The notes beneath the pieces were generated by a model. It worked only from the letters and a program-made list of their open reading frames with translations. It had not been told where the DNA came from and did not search any database. The position numbers and the translations under genes are program-made. From NCBI GenBank assembly GCA_022826515.1, contig JAJDUT010000131.1, positions 1 to 41,460 on the forward strand: 41,460 nt of DNA. Direction: 5' to 3'. The DNA is from Candidatus Latescibacterota bacterium (GTDB lineage Bacteria; Latescibacterota; UBA2968; UBA8231). Positions 32,179 to 41,104 of this stretch are shown here, piece by piece (the stretch's first letter is position 1; each line of letters starts with the position of its first letter).

Positions 32179-34290
32179 TCAATCGTTCCTCTCTGAGTTT
32201 GCCGTAGGTAGATATAGCGAAAAGCGCGTGCCTTGGTCTGGGACACTTTCGACCTCAATCCGGCCGCCGATTTCTTGTATTTGCCGGTGGACGATGGCCA
32301 ATCCTAGCCCCGTACCTTGCCCTGGCGGTTTGGTCGAGTAAAACGGTTCAAATATCTGCCGGATGTGCTCTTGGGGAATGCCCGTACCCGTATCGCCGAC
32401 CACCACCACCACCCAATCGTCCCGCTGTTCGGCTGAGATCAGTAGCTTGCCGCCGTCGGGCATGGCGGCAAAGGCATTGCTGATTAGGTTGAGAAAAACA
32501 TCCTTGAGCATGTCCCGATTCACCAAGACCGATGACACCTCGTGCAGACTAACCTCAATGGCTATGCCGAGGTGCTCGGCGTGTTTTTGTTCGAGGTCAA
32601 CCAGTTGTCGTAGGATGTCTGTTGGATCAACCAATTCCTGCGTCTGCTGGGCGGGACGGGCAAAGTCCAGCAGATTGACCACCCGTTCATCGATCCGACC
32701 GATAGCCGCGCCGAGAGGCCTGAGCGCTTGGTCCCGCCCCTCCACTTCCTGTGGGACAATTTGCACCAACAACTCGTAGGCGTGCCGGATGATCGCCAGC
32801 GGATTCTTGATCTCGTGCGCCACGCCAGCAGCCATCTCGCCGAGGGAAGCCAGCTTCTCGGACTGGCCGTAGTGGAGTTCCAGCAGCTTGCGCTGGGTCT
32901 GGTCGTCAATCACCAGCAACAAATGCCCCGGCAAGGCCCCCGCCAAGTCCACGACCTTCAGGTTCCAAAATCGGGTGCCGCCTTGGGAGTGCTTGATCTC
33001 CAAATTGTCAACCTCCCGCGTCTTGGGGTTGTGTTCGATCCAGTCCAAAAGCTGCTGTCCTTCTGCTGTTTGATCCCAATCGCCGGCCCCGTCTGCGCCA
33101 AAGAGTTGCTGCCAAGCCCTATTCATTCGCACGGTCCGCCGCTGCTGGGTCACCACTGCGATGGCGAGGGGATTGTCTTCGATGAGTCGGTCGTTGAAGT
33201 TCAACTCGGCTTCTAAGTCGGCCTTGCGAGCTTCGAGGGCTTGGTTCATTTCGGTAAACGCCTGCCCCAATTCCCACAACTCGTCCTTTATGGCCGGCAA
33301 CTCAAGTGCAAACGCCTCGCCCGCCTGAACGGCCCGCACCGTGTGCATCAGCCGATTGATGGGACGAGTGATCGACCGCAGCAGCAACAAGCCCAGCAAA
33401 ATGGCACCCGCCACCGAGGCGACCGTGATCCAGTTGGCGCGTTGCTGCATCATGGCCACCAGCCCAAACGCCTCTCGCGCCTCCTGCCGCACCACCACAG
33501 TCCAGCCCCAGTCCTCAATGTACGCAAAGCCCGCTATCCACTCGCGTCCTTCAAAGTCGCGCCATTGCCGGGTGCCGTTCCCGCTTAGATGAGGCACGAA
33601 TTCAGGGTGGGCGTCGAGATAGATGTCTTGGCGCACGGGAAAAGCAATATAGCGGCCCCTCGCGTCCAACAATATCCCCCGACCGGTATCTCCCAGCCGA
33701 ATTTGGTCCACCTGATGCCAAATCTCGTACAATGCAAACCGGGCGATCAAGGCTCCGGCCACTTGGTCGCCCTTTTTGACCGCCAAGCCGATAAACAGGC
33801 TCGGTTGTCCCTCGTGTTGGATCACCTCGGAAGCGTAAAATTCTTCCCGCTTCACCGCCGCCCACAGCACCCGGGCATGGGGTAAATAACCCGGCGGTAG
33901 CCGCTCGCCGCGCTGGAGGGGAGCGTGGACATCGAGCACGTTGGTGGCTTGGATCGTGCCGGCCGTATCCACGAAACAGAGTTCGGCTACCGCATCCAGT
34001 TCCAACCCGACCTGACTCAACAGGCTCTGCCGACGCCAAGGGTCGCGAACCACGTTCATGCTCTGGGCCAGCACCTTGAGGCTGGCAATGGGTTGGTCAA
34101 GGAAATGGTGGATTTCCTTGGCCGCTCGCCGGGCCACTTGCTGATGGCCGTCGAGCACGGCCTGCTCTAGCGCACTGCGCGCCGTGTACACGAGCACTCC
34201 GGCCACCAGCAGCACGGGCACCAGCCCGACGATCAGGTGATTGCCCAGCAGCCGCACCCACAGGCGCTGCATGTTGGCGATGAGTGCCAT
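32179..34290 (-). CDS. Membrane sensor histidine kinase with periplasmic Cache-like domain, HAMP and PAS
   Basis: This 703-residue kinase has TM1 near the N-terminus (LLGNHLIVGLVPVLLVAGVL). A ~270-residue periplasmic Cache-like sensor follows (FVDTAGTIQATNVLD, LLDARGRYIAFP), then TM2, a HAMP linker (RSITRPINRLMHTVRAVQ), a PAS-like domain and HisKA with H492 in GVAHEIKNPLA. It ends with an HATPase domain (NAFAAMP, GDTGTGIP, GTGLGLAIVHR). Its start ATG at 34290 overlaps the stop of the binding-protein gene (TAATG). It should phosphorylate the regulator that follows. Cache domains bind small ligands, which fits the operon's solute-binding protein. Confidence 0.93.
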   Translation of the reverse strand: MALIANMQRLWVRLLGNHLIVGLVPVLLVAGVLVYTARSALEQAVLDGHQQVARRAAKEIHHFLDQPIASLKVLAQSMNVVRDPWRRQSLLSQVGLELDAVAELCFVDTAGTIQATNVLDVHAPLQRGERLPPGYLPHARVLWAAVKREEFYASEVIQHEGQPSLFIGLAVKKGDQVAGALIARFALYEIWHQVDQIRLGDTGRGILLDARGRYIAFPVRQDIYLDAHPEFVPHLSGNGTRQWRDFEGREWIAGFAYIEDWGWTVVVRQEAREAFGLVAMMQQRANWITVASVAGAILLGLLLLRSITRPINRLMHTVRAVQAGEAFALELPAIKDELWELGQAFTEMNQALEARKADLEAELNFNDRLIEDNPLAIAVVTQQRRTVRMNRAWQQLFGADGAGDWDQTAEGQQLLDWIEHNPKTREVDNLEIKHSQGGTRFWNLKVVDLAGALPGHLLLVIDDQTQRKLLELHYGQSEKLASLGEMAAGVAHEIKNPLAIIRHAYELLVQIVPQEVEGRDQALRPLGAAIGRIDERVVNLLDFARPAQQTQELVDPTDILRQLVDLEQKHAEHLGIAIEVSLHEVSSVLVNRDMLKDVFLNLISNAFAAMPDGGKLLISAEQRDDWVVVVVGDTGTGIPQEHIRQIFEPFYSTKPPGQGTGLGLAIVHRQIQEIGGRIEVESVPDQGTRFSLYLPTANSERND

Positions 34291-35870
34291 TATCGAGCGC
34301 GACCCCAGTACCACGCTGGCAAACTGCGGAAAATTCCCATGCGCGTAATCAACTCCAAGCCTCCCAACGGCTGACGCACCGCATACATGATCGGCTCTCG
34401 ACAGATGAAAATTGTGGGGTGATCGGCCAGCAGATGGCGATGGATGCGCCGGTAGATGGCGATGCGCGCGTTCTCGTCGTAGGTCACTCGCCCGGCTTCG
34501 ATCAACTGATCCACTTCGGCATTGACATAGCTCGACCAATTACGGGCATCCTGTGAATGCCATTTAGACGCGATTATATCGGGGTCGAGGTCACTGTACC
34601 CTTCCCTCAATACCATATCGAGCCGGGCCCCCATGGAAGAAAGCGCCTGCAAAGGCACGGTCTGCATCAGCAGATGAATCCCTACTTCTTCCAGATCCTT
34701 CCGCAACTGGGCGGCTATGTCGTGCCGATGCGGCAGCTCCTTGACCATGCCCAAGGTCAATTCCAATGCCGCGCCATCTCGTGCGCGCAGCCCATCGCCA
34801 TCCGCATCCACCCAACCGGCCGCTTGCAATATGGCCCGGGCGCGCCGCTGGTCTTTGACCGGCGCAGGCACTTGTGGATCGTTGTAAATCGAGCCGGACG
34901 GAAAAGGCCCGGCAATAAACACGGAATCTGTGGTTGCGTCCCCGCTGAGGAAACGCCATATCGCTTGCCGATCGATCGCGTGATGAAGCGCCTCCCGCAC
35001 GCGCCGATCGGCCAACACTGACTCGGGACGGCAGTTTAAGCTCAGCGCCGTATAGGACGTACCACCCCCTTTGAGCACCTTGAAGGCCGGGTTGTCGGCA
35101 ATACTTTTCAGGTCGTCGGGTGCAGCAAACAGGGCTACATCGCTTTCTCCGCGCATAAACGCCGCCCATTCGTAGCGCGTGTCCGGGTAATCGCTGCGCA
35201 CCTCCACCGTATCTATGTATGGACGCCCACCGCGATACTCCTCAAAAGCTACCAGCCGCACGTGATCCTCGCCCACCCAACCGGCAAAGCGAAACGGCCC
35301 CGCCCCAATGGGATGCTGGTTGAACGGCAATTCATCCAAACTATGGCCGGCCACCAACTGCGGCTCCACGAGGTGCTTGGGTAAAATGTGCAACCGCAAG
35401 TGTACTAGAGATGACGAAAGGGGTGGCTCGGTATAGTGCAGCCGCACAATATCCTCGCTAAGTGCTTCAACTCGCTCAAAGAGCAAACTCTCCCCGTTTT
35501 GCTGCTTTCTCATCAATTGCAACGTAAAGACCACATCCTCAGCCGTTACGGGCCGACCATCGTGGAATTGGGCATCCGACCGCAGCAAGATGTCCCAAAA
35601 CTTCAGGCGGGGGCTGAATGGCCAAGCTACGGCCAGCGCCGGGGCGAGACGACCGTCGGGCGTTTCCGCAAACAGACGTTCAAAGAGCAGATCCAATACC
35701 TCCGTGCTCACGGTGCGGGAGGCAATGAGCGGATTGATCGGCTCCATGCCTCCGATCGCCCCGACCCGCACTCGACCCCCATAGGAAGGGCCGTCGCGGT
35801 CGGGCGCACTGCATCCGAAAAAAAGAAAAAATGTCCAGACTGCGGTGATACAGATGTTTGGTTGCTGCAC
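34290..35870 (-). CDS. Lipoprotein solute-binding protein, SBP_bac_5 (peptide/oligopeptide) family
   Basis: This 526-residue protein starts with a lipoprotein signal (FFLFFGC, lipid Cys C20) and has the family 5 binding-protein landmarks: GGMEPINPLIASRTVSTEVLDLLFERL, LRSDAQFHDGRPVTAEDVVFT, YVNAEVDQLIEAGRVTYD. Family members bind peptides, nickel or sugars for ABC import. Here no permease or ATPase gene is next to it; instead the kinase and regulator follow with overlapping or near-overlapping stops and starts. It may therefore present its ligand to the kinase. GTG 35870 with GAGG about 8 nt upstream is the start; an ATG just upstream is in another frame. Confidence 0.88.
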   Translation of the reverse strand: MQQPNICITAVWTFFLFFGCSAPDRDGPSYGGRVRVGAIGGMEPINPLIASRTVSTEVLDLLFERLFAETPDGRLAPALAVAWPFSPRLKFWDILLRSDAQFHDGRPVTAEDVVFTLQLMRKQQNGESLLFERVEALSEDIVRLHYTEPPLSSSLVHLRLHILPKHLVEPQLVAGHSLDELPFNQHPIGAGPFRFAGWVGEDHVRLVAFEEYRGGRPYIDTVEVRSDYPDTRYEWAAFMRGESDVALFAAPDDLKSIADNPAFKVLKGGGTSYTALSLNCRPESVLADRRVREALHHAIDRQAIWRFLSGDATTDSVFIAGPFPSGSIYNDPQVPAPVKDQRRARAILQAAGWVDADGDGLRARDGAALELTLGMVKELPHRHDIAAQLRKDLEEVGIHLLMQTVPLQALSSMGARLDMVLREGYSDLDPDIIASKWHSQDARNWSSYVNAEVDQLIEAGRVTYDENARIAIYRRIHRHLLADHPTIFICREPIMYAVRQPLGGLELITRMGIFRSLPAWYWGRAR

Positions 35871-35902
35871 TATCGCGCCTCATTTCTGTTGAGATATACA
35901 CA

Positions 35903-36033
35903 CTCAGTAGTCTTGCAAAAGTTAGCTGCCATACTGGATTCCCACTTGCGTGGGAATGACATGAGGTGGTCACTCTCGCGAAGGCGGGAGTCCAGTGAAT
36001 TCAGGCAATAAACTTAATTGAAAGACTACTGAG
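35903..36033. mobile_element. MITE-like element with nested inverted repeats
   Basis: The ends CTCAGTAGTCTT...GTT (35903-35923) and its complement (36011-36033) form terminal inverted repeats with 12 identical outer bases. Inside lies a second imperfect palindrome, 35934-35960 against 35969-35995, of the CTGGA(T/C)TCCC...GTGAC type, 20 of 27 positions pairing. There is no coding capacity. It looks like a short non-autonomous insertion between the binding-protein and protease genes. No clear target duplication could be fixed. Confidence 0.6.
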
Positions 36034-36095
36034 CACTCTCAGATAATAAAGCGCACTGTTGCGCGACAAAAGTTTGGCCGAACACCCAACCCCTA

Positions 36096-38045
36096 CTATC
36101 CGGCCTTCTTAATCTCTTCGGCCACCGGCCCGCTCTCTGCGGCAAAATGATTCACAACAATATCGACCATTTGCTGCTGCCCCTCCTCGGAAACAATCGC
36201 CACCGCTGGCAAGCCGAACGAAGCCTCCAGACGCTCCAAGTGGTCCTGTATCTCACCCTCACTCATCTGACGCGAGGAAACCCAAGTCTTGCCATAGACC
36301 GACCGGGCGTGTTTCTCCTTGTCGCTCATCGCTAACAATACGACCGGGGCTTTGCTCAATATGCGTATTCCATCGATGGTGTCTTGGATATACGCATCCG
36401 AATCCGTGCTGTTGACCACTAAAATGCAGGCGTCCGGTTTGGTCCCCAACAGGAAGTGGATCGACGGCTCGGTATGGGAGTTGTGATTGGCAACATCATA
36501 GGGAATTGTTCCCGACTGACAGCCGACCAGCATGATATCCGGTTTTTTCGTCGCGTTAATCTCGCGCATCTTGTGATCTAGGTACGGGCCGTAGTATTGC
36601 AACGGTAGCTCTCTAGGCGCGGCATAGCCCATAGGGAAGGAAAAATCCATCCCGAACAGGGCCGAATGGTGCTCGGTGCCAAGTTGACCAACGTTGTACC
36701 CTCGCTCAATCAGCTTTTGCCGCAACGCGAGTTGTAAGGTGAACTTGCCCTGTTGGGAGCTCGTGCCAAAGACCCCAACCACCGGCACATCAACAGCGCG
36801 CTCGGAGCCTTGGGCCGCAAGACACCTTTGGACATCGGCGAAATCGAAGTCCGGAAACTCCAAGCGCAACCCCTTGCTCCGCGCCAAATCATACAGATCG
36901 GCGTAGGTCTCCGGATCAACCGCTAGGAAGCTGAACACGTTGAGCCCTCGCTCCAACGCCGTCTGTATTGCTTCGCGCAACAAGTCCTTTTTGCCCAACC
37001 GAGATAGCTGATCCACGTACCCTAACACGAGAGTATTGGCTCCTTCTAGAGCGTCTCCTAATTTGGGGACAATGCGCACGCCTAACGGTTCGACGCCAAT
37101 GGCCTCGCCGGCGTCCTTGCCGACCAAGCCTTTGCCGACCGGGTCGGCGATACCAGCAATAGTGAAATGCAAATGTTTCGCGTGGCGCACCAGTGCGTGC
37201 ATTTCCTTGTTGTACGGATATAGGGCGGCCCGACCAATCCACTCGTAGCTGGGAAAACCCGGCCGCTCGACAGTGGTACCCGACGTGACAGCGACCGCCT
37301 CGGACGCCTCCAACTCTAAGGCGTTTGTCGCCAAGATCTCTCGCACCTTGGGCAACCCCGCTCCGGGAAAGCGCTGGCGGATCAAGGCGACAATCGCCGA
37401 TATGTGGGGCGCGGCAAAACTGGTTCCTCCAGTGATCGTCTCCCCTCCGTCTAGCCAGCACAGACGCTGCTGATCGCCCCGGGCCACGCACTCAATGGCC
37501 TGCCCGGGCCGGTAGTAGTACCCGTAGCGATCATAGATTTTTCCCCAAGTGACGCCGATTACGTCGGACAACTCGGCCGGATAGCTTTCCATACCCTCGT
37601 TGTGCTGAGAACCCACCAAGATCAGATTGGCTTCAACGGCCTTGCTGCATATCTCCGCCAAGGGCCTCTTGTACGCGGGGTCAATCGTCCCTAGACTGAG
37701 ATTTACCACGTCCATGCCTTCTTCTATGGCCCAAGCGATGGCTTCAACCAGCGATTGACCATCCGTGGTCAGCGACTCGTCGAAAACGCGTATCCCGTAG
37801 AGTTCGGCTTCCGGGGCCAATTTGCGGATAATGCCCGCACAGGCCGTACCGTGACCGGCCCGGTCAGAGAAATCGTCATCGCGTTGGATACCGCCACCGG
37901 CAACCGCGCACAACCCGACTCCACCGGTAATAGCGCCGATCTTGGGGTGATTGGGCTCAATACCGCTATCGACTACCGCGACTTTGACTCCATGTCCGGT
38001 CAAACGGGTAAAGTCAAGCGTCTGAGACTTCTCATTAGTATTCAT
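36096..38045 (-). CDS. Cytoplasmic subtilase (S8) fused to a DUF1611/DgcN-like P-loop domain
   Basis: This 649-residue protein joins two families. Residues 1-~275 are a subtilisin-like protease with the triad D26 (VAVVDSGIE), H65 (GHGTACAG) and S209 (GGTSFAAPH), without signal peptide or propeptide. Residues ~285-410 look like the N-terminal Rossmann-like part of DUF1611 (ANTLVLGYVDQL, VFSFLAVDPE). Residues ~420-640 match its C-terminal P-loop domain, with FGTSSQQGKFT and K434, and MLVGCQSGTIPY. DUF1611 includes DgcN, an N-acetyltransferase for D-amino acids. A protease of this kind next to an exporter suggests cutting of a leader peptide, with the second domain modifying the product; this is inference. 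ATG 38045 with AGGGAG is the start. Confidence 0.85.
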   Translation of the reverse strand: MNTNEKSQTLDFTRLTGHGVKVAVVDSGIEPNHPKIGAITGGVGLCAVAGGGIQRDDDFSDRAGHGTACAGIIRKLAPEAELYGIRVFDESLTTDGQSLVEAIAWAIEEGMDVVNLSLGTIDPAYKRPLAEICSKAVEANLILVGSQHNEGMESYPAELSDVIGVTWGKIYDRYGYYYRPGQAIECVARGDQQRLCWLDGGETITGGTSFAAPHISAIVALIRQRFPGAGLPKVREILATNALELEASEAVAVTSGTTVERPGFPSYEWIGRAALYPYNKEMHALVRHAKHLHFTIAGIADPVGKGLVGKDAGEAIGVEPLGVRIVPKLGDALEGANTLVLGYVDQLSRLGKKDLLREAIQTALERGLNVFSFLAVDPETYADLYDLARSKGLRLEFPDFDFADVQRCLAAQGSERAVDVPVVGVFGTSSQQGKFTLQLALRQKLIERGYNVGQLGTEHHSALFGMDFSFPMGYAAPRELPLQYYGPYLDHKMREINATKKPDIMLVGCQSGTIPYDVANHNSHTEPSIHFLLGTKPDACILVVNSTDSDAYIQDTIDGIRILSKAPVVLLAMSDKEKHARSVYGKTWVSSRQMSEGEIQDHLERLEASFGLPAVAIVSEEGQQQMVDIVVNHFAAESGPVAEEIKKAG

Positions 38046-38061
38046 CTTGGTCTCCCTTTCT

Positions 38062-39786
38062 TCAATTGTTCGCAATCTGGGTTTTGAACAGCTCCCAGTA
38101 GTGGCCTTTTTTCTGCATCAGTTCGACATGGGTGCCTTTCTCGACAATTTTTCCTTCGTCCATGCAGACAATCTCATCGACCTCCCGAACGGCGCTGAGC
38201 CGGTGGCTGACGATGATGAGCGTCTTGTCGTCGGCATGGCTCTTGAGCCGGCGCAACAGCTTCTCCTCGCTCTCCGAGTCCAGCGCTGAAGTCGCTTCAT
38301 CCAGCACGATGATCTCGGGGTTTTTCAGCACGGCTCTCGCTAAAGCTATCCGCTGTTTCTGTCCACCCGACAGGTTGGCTTTAGAATCGCATACCGTCGC
38401 CAAAGAGTCTTCGGGCGCGTGGATGTTCGCGCCGTCAATTTCGAGTTCCTCGGCAGCGCGTTCGATTTCTTCTTTGGAGCTTTCCAATCGGCCATAGCGT
38501 ATGTTTTCGAGCACTGAATCGCGGAAGAGCTGCGCTTCCTGAGACACCAAGCCGATGCGGTCCCGGTACTTGCCCAGACCAAATGCCCTACAAGGCGCGT
38601 CGTCTATGGCAATCTCGCCTTTTTGCGGCTGATAAAAACGGCACAACAAATCGACAACCGTGCTCTTGCCACAACCGCTCGCCCCGACGAGCGCGTACGT
38701 CTTGCCTTTTTCAATTTCCAAATCAAAATGGCGGAGTACGGGGTGTCCGTTGTAAGCAAACTCCACATCTTTGAACGCTATTTTCTTCTTAAACGAGAAG
38801 GGTTCGGCCTGCTCTGACTCAATCTCCGCCGGTACGTCCATAAATTCCACAATCCGCCGCAGGGAAACCGACGCCCGGACGCAATCTAGATACAGTTGGT
38901 TCAGGTTTTCCAAGGGGCCGAAAATGCGCATGAAGTACTGGAAAAAGGCGATTAGCGCACCCAAACCGAGTGCGCCCTGCATCACTTGATGCCCTCCCCA
39001 ACCGAGGATGACGACCGGGGCCAAGGACATGATAAAGGACGAGATAGAACCGGCGGAAAGATTCAACGCGGTGCTGCGCAGCTCTAGGTCGAACAATTCT
39101 CCCTGTCGTCTGCCCAACTTGTCGCTTTCGTGCCGGTATGTGTTGTACGACTGCACGAGTTTGATGTTGTCGAAGCGCTCGATAAAAAACCCCAGTATAT
39201 CCGAAGTCTTGTGCTGAGTCGCCTCGGCCACCGCGCCTATTTTCGGCTGGAAGTATTTGAGATTCACTATGAAGCAGGGCACAAGCAGGCTCAGGCCGAG
39301 GAAGAGGGGTGTGTCTAGCCATATCAACACCGCCCCCAAGCTGACCAAAGTCAGCACACTATTGACCAGTTTCAGTACACTCGAAGTGAGCATTTTCTGG
39401 ACGATCTGTACATCGTTGTTGAGCCGATGGGCAATATCCCCGGTCTTGTTGCGTTTGAAGAAACTTAGTGGCAGGCGCAACAGGTGGCTGAACAACTCGC
39501 TCCGCATCTCGAATACGACGCGGTTGCCGACCCAGTGGTATAGATAATTGGCAACGAAAGCACTGATTATGTTCAGGACCATCATGCCAACTAGGGTGGC
39601 CAGCAGGATGCCCAGCAGATAGTAGTCCTCGTCGGGCAGTGCCTCGTCAATGAGAATCATCAGGATATAGGGGAAGGCGAGTGAGCTGGCTATCGCCAAG
39701 ACCATGAAGGCGAATACGATTGAATTTTGCCACCAGTACGGTTTGATGTACCGGGCGAAGCGCGTTACAAATTCCTTGAATACCAT
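38062..39786 (-). CDS. Type-I ABC exporter (fused membrane and ATPase domains)
   Basis: This 574-residue half-transporter has six hydrophobic helices (about 15-310) and a nucleotide-binding domain with Walker A GASGCGKST (K374), Q-loop LVSQEAQLF, signature LSGGQKQR and Walker B VLDEATSALD. It has no N-terminal C39 peptidase domain, so any leader cleavage would have to be done by another enzyme such as the subtilase downstream. Such exporters move peptides or lipids and work as dimers. Start: ATG 39786 with GGGGAGG. It lies 17 nt upstream of the protease start and 29 nt after the thioredoxin gene, all on the same strand. Confidence 0.92.
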   Translation of the reverse strand: MVFKEFVTRFARYIKPYWWQNSIVFAFMVLAIASSLAFPYILMILIDEALPDEDYYLLGILLATLVGMMVLNIISAFVANYLYHWVGNRVVFEMRSELFSHLLRLPLSFFKRNKTGDIAHRLNNDVQIVQKMLTSSVLKLVNSVLTLVSLGAVLIWLDTPLFLGLSLLVPCFIVNLKYFQPKIGAVAEATQHKTSDILGFFIERFDNIKLVQSYNTYRHESDKLGRRQGELFDLELRSTALNLSAGSISSFIMSLAPVVILGWGGHQVMQGALGLGALIAFFQYFMRIFGPLENLNQLYLDCVRASVSLRRIVEFMDVPAEIESEQAEPFSFKKKIAFKDVEFAYNGHPVLRHFDLEIEKGKTYALVGASGCGKSTVVDLLCRFYQPQKGEIAIDDAPCRAFGLGKYRDRIGLVSQEAQLFRDSVLENIRYGRLESSKEEIERAAEELEIDGANIHAPEDSLATVCDSKANLSGGQKQRIALARAVLKNPEIIVLDEATSALDSESEEKLLRRLKSHADDKTLIIVSHRLSAVREVDEIVCMDEGKIVEKGTHVELMQKKGHYWELFKTQIANN

Positions 39787-39815
39787 CTCTTTATCCTCCC
39801 CTCGTCAGAGACCGA

Positions 39816-40532
39816 TCAGTAGAGCAAGTGCTTGACCGAACTCAAGTCGGCCTTGTTGGTGATGACGTCGTAGTACTTCACGCCTTTGAACTTGAAAGCA
39901 AGCGGCTCGGCTAAATCGAACCAAGGCTTCAACTCATTGTAGAAAATGACCGAAAGGTGCGGCTTCTCCTGCACGGGGATATGGACGTTGACGACCGTAT
40001 TGTTCTCATCAACCACAAATACCGCCGGGGTCGGTTCGCCAAAGGGCGTCTCGTTGAAATACCCCGTCGTATCCGACGCAACCGGAAAAGTGATCTGGAA
40101 AGTCCGCACATAGTCAGAAAACTTCCGCTCGCTCATCCGTGCGATGCAGTAGATGGGCATTTCCTCTAGGTCGGCAAGACGCTCGTAGATGTGCTGCAGT
40201 ATCTGCATCTGCGGCTTGAGGCAGGGCTGACACGCCAGTTCGCTAAGTACGACGACGATTCCCCCCTTTTTGGTCTTGGAGAAATCCGTGCTCAAAGGCC
40301 GGCCTTTGATATCCGTCGTCTCAATGACGGGGAATTTCAGGCCCAGCTTGGTTGAGGCTTGGACGCTGCTGTTCAGGTAGTCCTTGAAGTAAGTCTTCTC
40401 CTTTACCAGCCGCTCGGCCTCGGTCGGGTCTTGTCGGTGCAACTCTTTAAGTGCCCACAGAGCACCGGTAGCAATGAGTATCAGCAGGAACGCATTGACC
40501 AGCAGGGATATGTTACGCGCCATATTTTTCAT
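39816..40532 (-). CDS. Membrane-anchored thioredoxin-like protein
   Basis: This 238-residue protein has one N-terminal TM helix (residues ~8-28), a short linker, and a periplasmic thioredoxin-like domain with C101-Q-P-C104 in SELACQPC and PTPAVFVVDENN in the cis-Pro region. It would reduce or form disulfides outside the inner membrane. It is the first clear gene of the cassette with the ABC exporter and subtilase. Its GEPTPAVFVVD segment resembles the IPVSFVVDDAF segment of the partial gene at the window edge. Confidence 0.85.
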   Translation of the reverse strand: MKNMARNISLLVNAFLLILIATGALWALKELHRQDPTEAERLVKEKTYFKDYLNSSVQASTKLGLKFPVIETTDIKGRPLSTDFSKTKKGGIVVVLSELACQPCLKPQMQILQHIYERLADLEEMPIYCIARMSERKFSDYVRTFQITFPVASDTTGYFNETPFGEPTPAVFVVDENNTVVNVHIPVQEKPHLSVIFYNELKPWFDLAEPLAFKFKGVKYYDVITNKADLSSVKHLLY

Positions 40533-40567
40533 TTTTTACCTCGCTTTGGTTTTGTGCAGGGGTACGG

Positions 40568-40669
40568 CTATGTCTCTTCTCGGCGTCGAGAGAGGCTACG
40601 CCTGTGGGAGTCGGAGCTATTCTTCGGGCCGAAGATGTACCTGATCTGGACTAAAGGATGCAGGGTCAT
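40568..40669 (-). CDS. 33-codon ORF, candidate precursor peptide of the protease/exporter cassette
   Basis: ATG 40669 follows GGGAGG with 6 nt spacing, one of the best ribosome sites in the window. The peptide starts MTLHPLVQIRYIFGPKN and ends in a Ser/Arg/Glu-rich tail (SLSRRREET). It ends 35 nt upstream of the membrane thioredoxin gene on the same strand. Its place fits a ribosomal-peptide precursor, but there are no Cys residues or recognisable leader motif, so it may also be a leader ORF or chance. Confidence 0.35.
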   Translation of the reverse strand: MTLHPLVQIRYIFGPKNSSDSHRRSLSRRREET

Positions 40670-40701
40670 GATTGACCTCCCATTGTGAGTGGTGAGTAAT
40701 T

Positions 40702-40717
40702 AGTCCCCTACGGGACT
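40702..40717. repeat. Short inverted repeat upstream of the 33-codon ORF
   Basis: AGTCCC-CTAC-GGGACT gives a perfect 6-bp stem with a 4-base loop. It lies ahead of the minus-strand cassette and could be an operator or part of a repeat element. There is no U-tract on either side. Confidence 0.5.
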
Positions 40718-41104
40718 TGGTCACTAAAAAGCAACTTCCGTGCCAAACTGATCCCAAAAATCGTAATTGATTGTTATACAAAGAGTTACAATAAGTCGGA
40801 GTATTTTTTTGAGACACCGCATCACGCACCAACTGCACCCTTTCGACGCACTTGACGCTCTATTTGATTTATAACTCACTTTTTTACAGTTGCTTAGATC
40901 AAATGCGTCAGAAGGGACGCAGTGCACTAAAGGGGAACCGCCGGTGCGTCCGTGTCAGTGGTTCGACAGAGCCGCAGTCGATGACTGTGCCGCTCCTCTG
41001 CCGATGGCGGATAGGGCCGCCGCAGAGGACGCAAAGGGGCTTCTAGTCGAGATGTTTCAGGGACTTCGCGTCCTCGGATGAGGATGAGATGGGAGGAGAA
41101 GTTT
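40718..41104. other. Gap upstream of the peptide cassette
   Basis: No convincing gene. The part 40720-40905 is AT-rich and probably holds the minus-strand promoter, though no clear -35/-10 pair could be fixed. The part 40920-41080 is GC-rich and has a protein-like plus-strand frame ending in EDAKGLLVEMFQGLRVLG at TGA 41079-41081. It has no good start or ribosome site and may be a gene relic. Confidence 0.4.

Noticed and set aside
40617..40838. 73-residue minus-strand frame overlapping the 33-codon ORF
   Set aside because: GTG start without ribosome site; crosses a hairpin and the better-supported short ORF in a different frame.
40724..40927. 67-residue minus-strand frame with six Cys, tempting as a disulfide peptide for the thioredoxin cassette
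   Set aside because: Begins at a GTG without any Shine-Dalgarno, lies in AT-rich likely promoter DNA, and has no leader-like pattern.
40890..41081. 63-residue plus-strand frame ending in GLLVEMFQGLRVLG
   Set aside because: Its end looks protein-like but the first half does not, and no ribosome site precedes the start; kept only as a possible relic in the gap entry.
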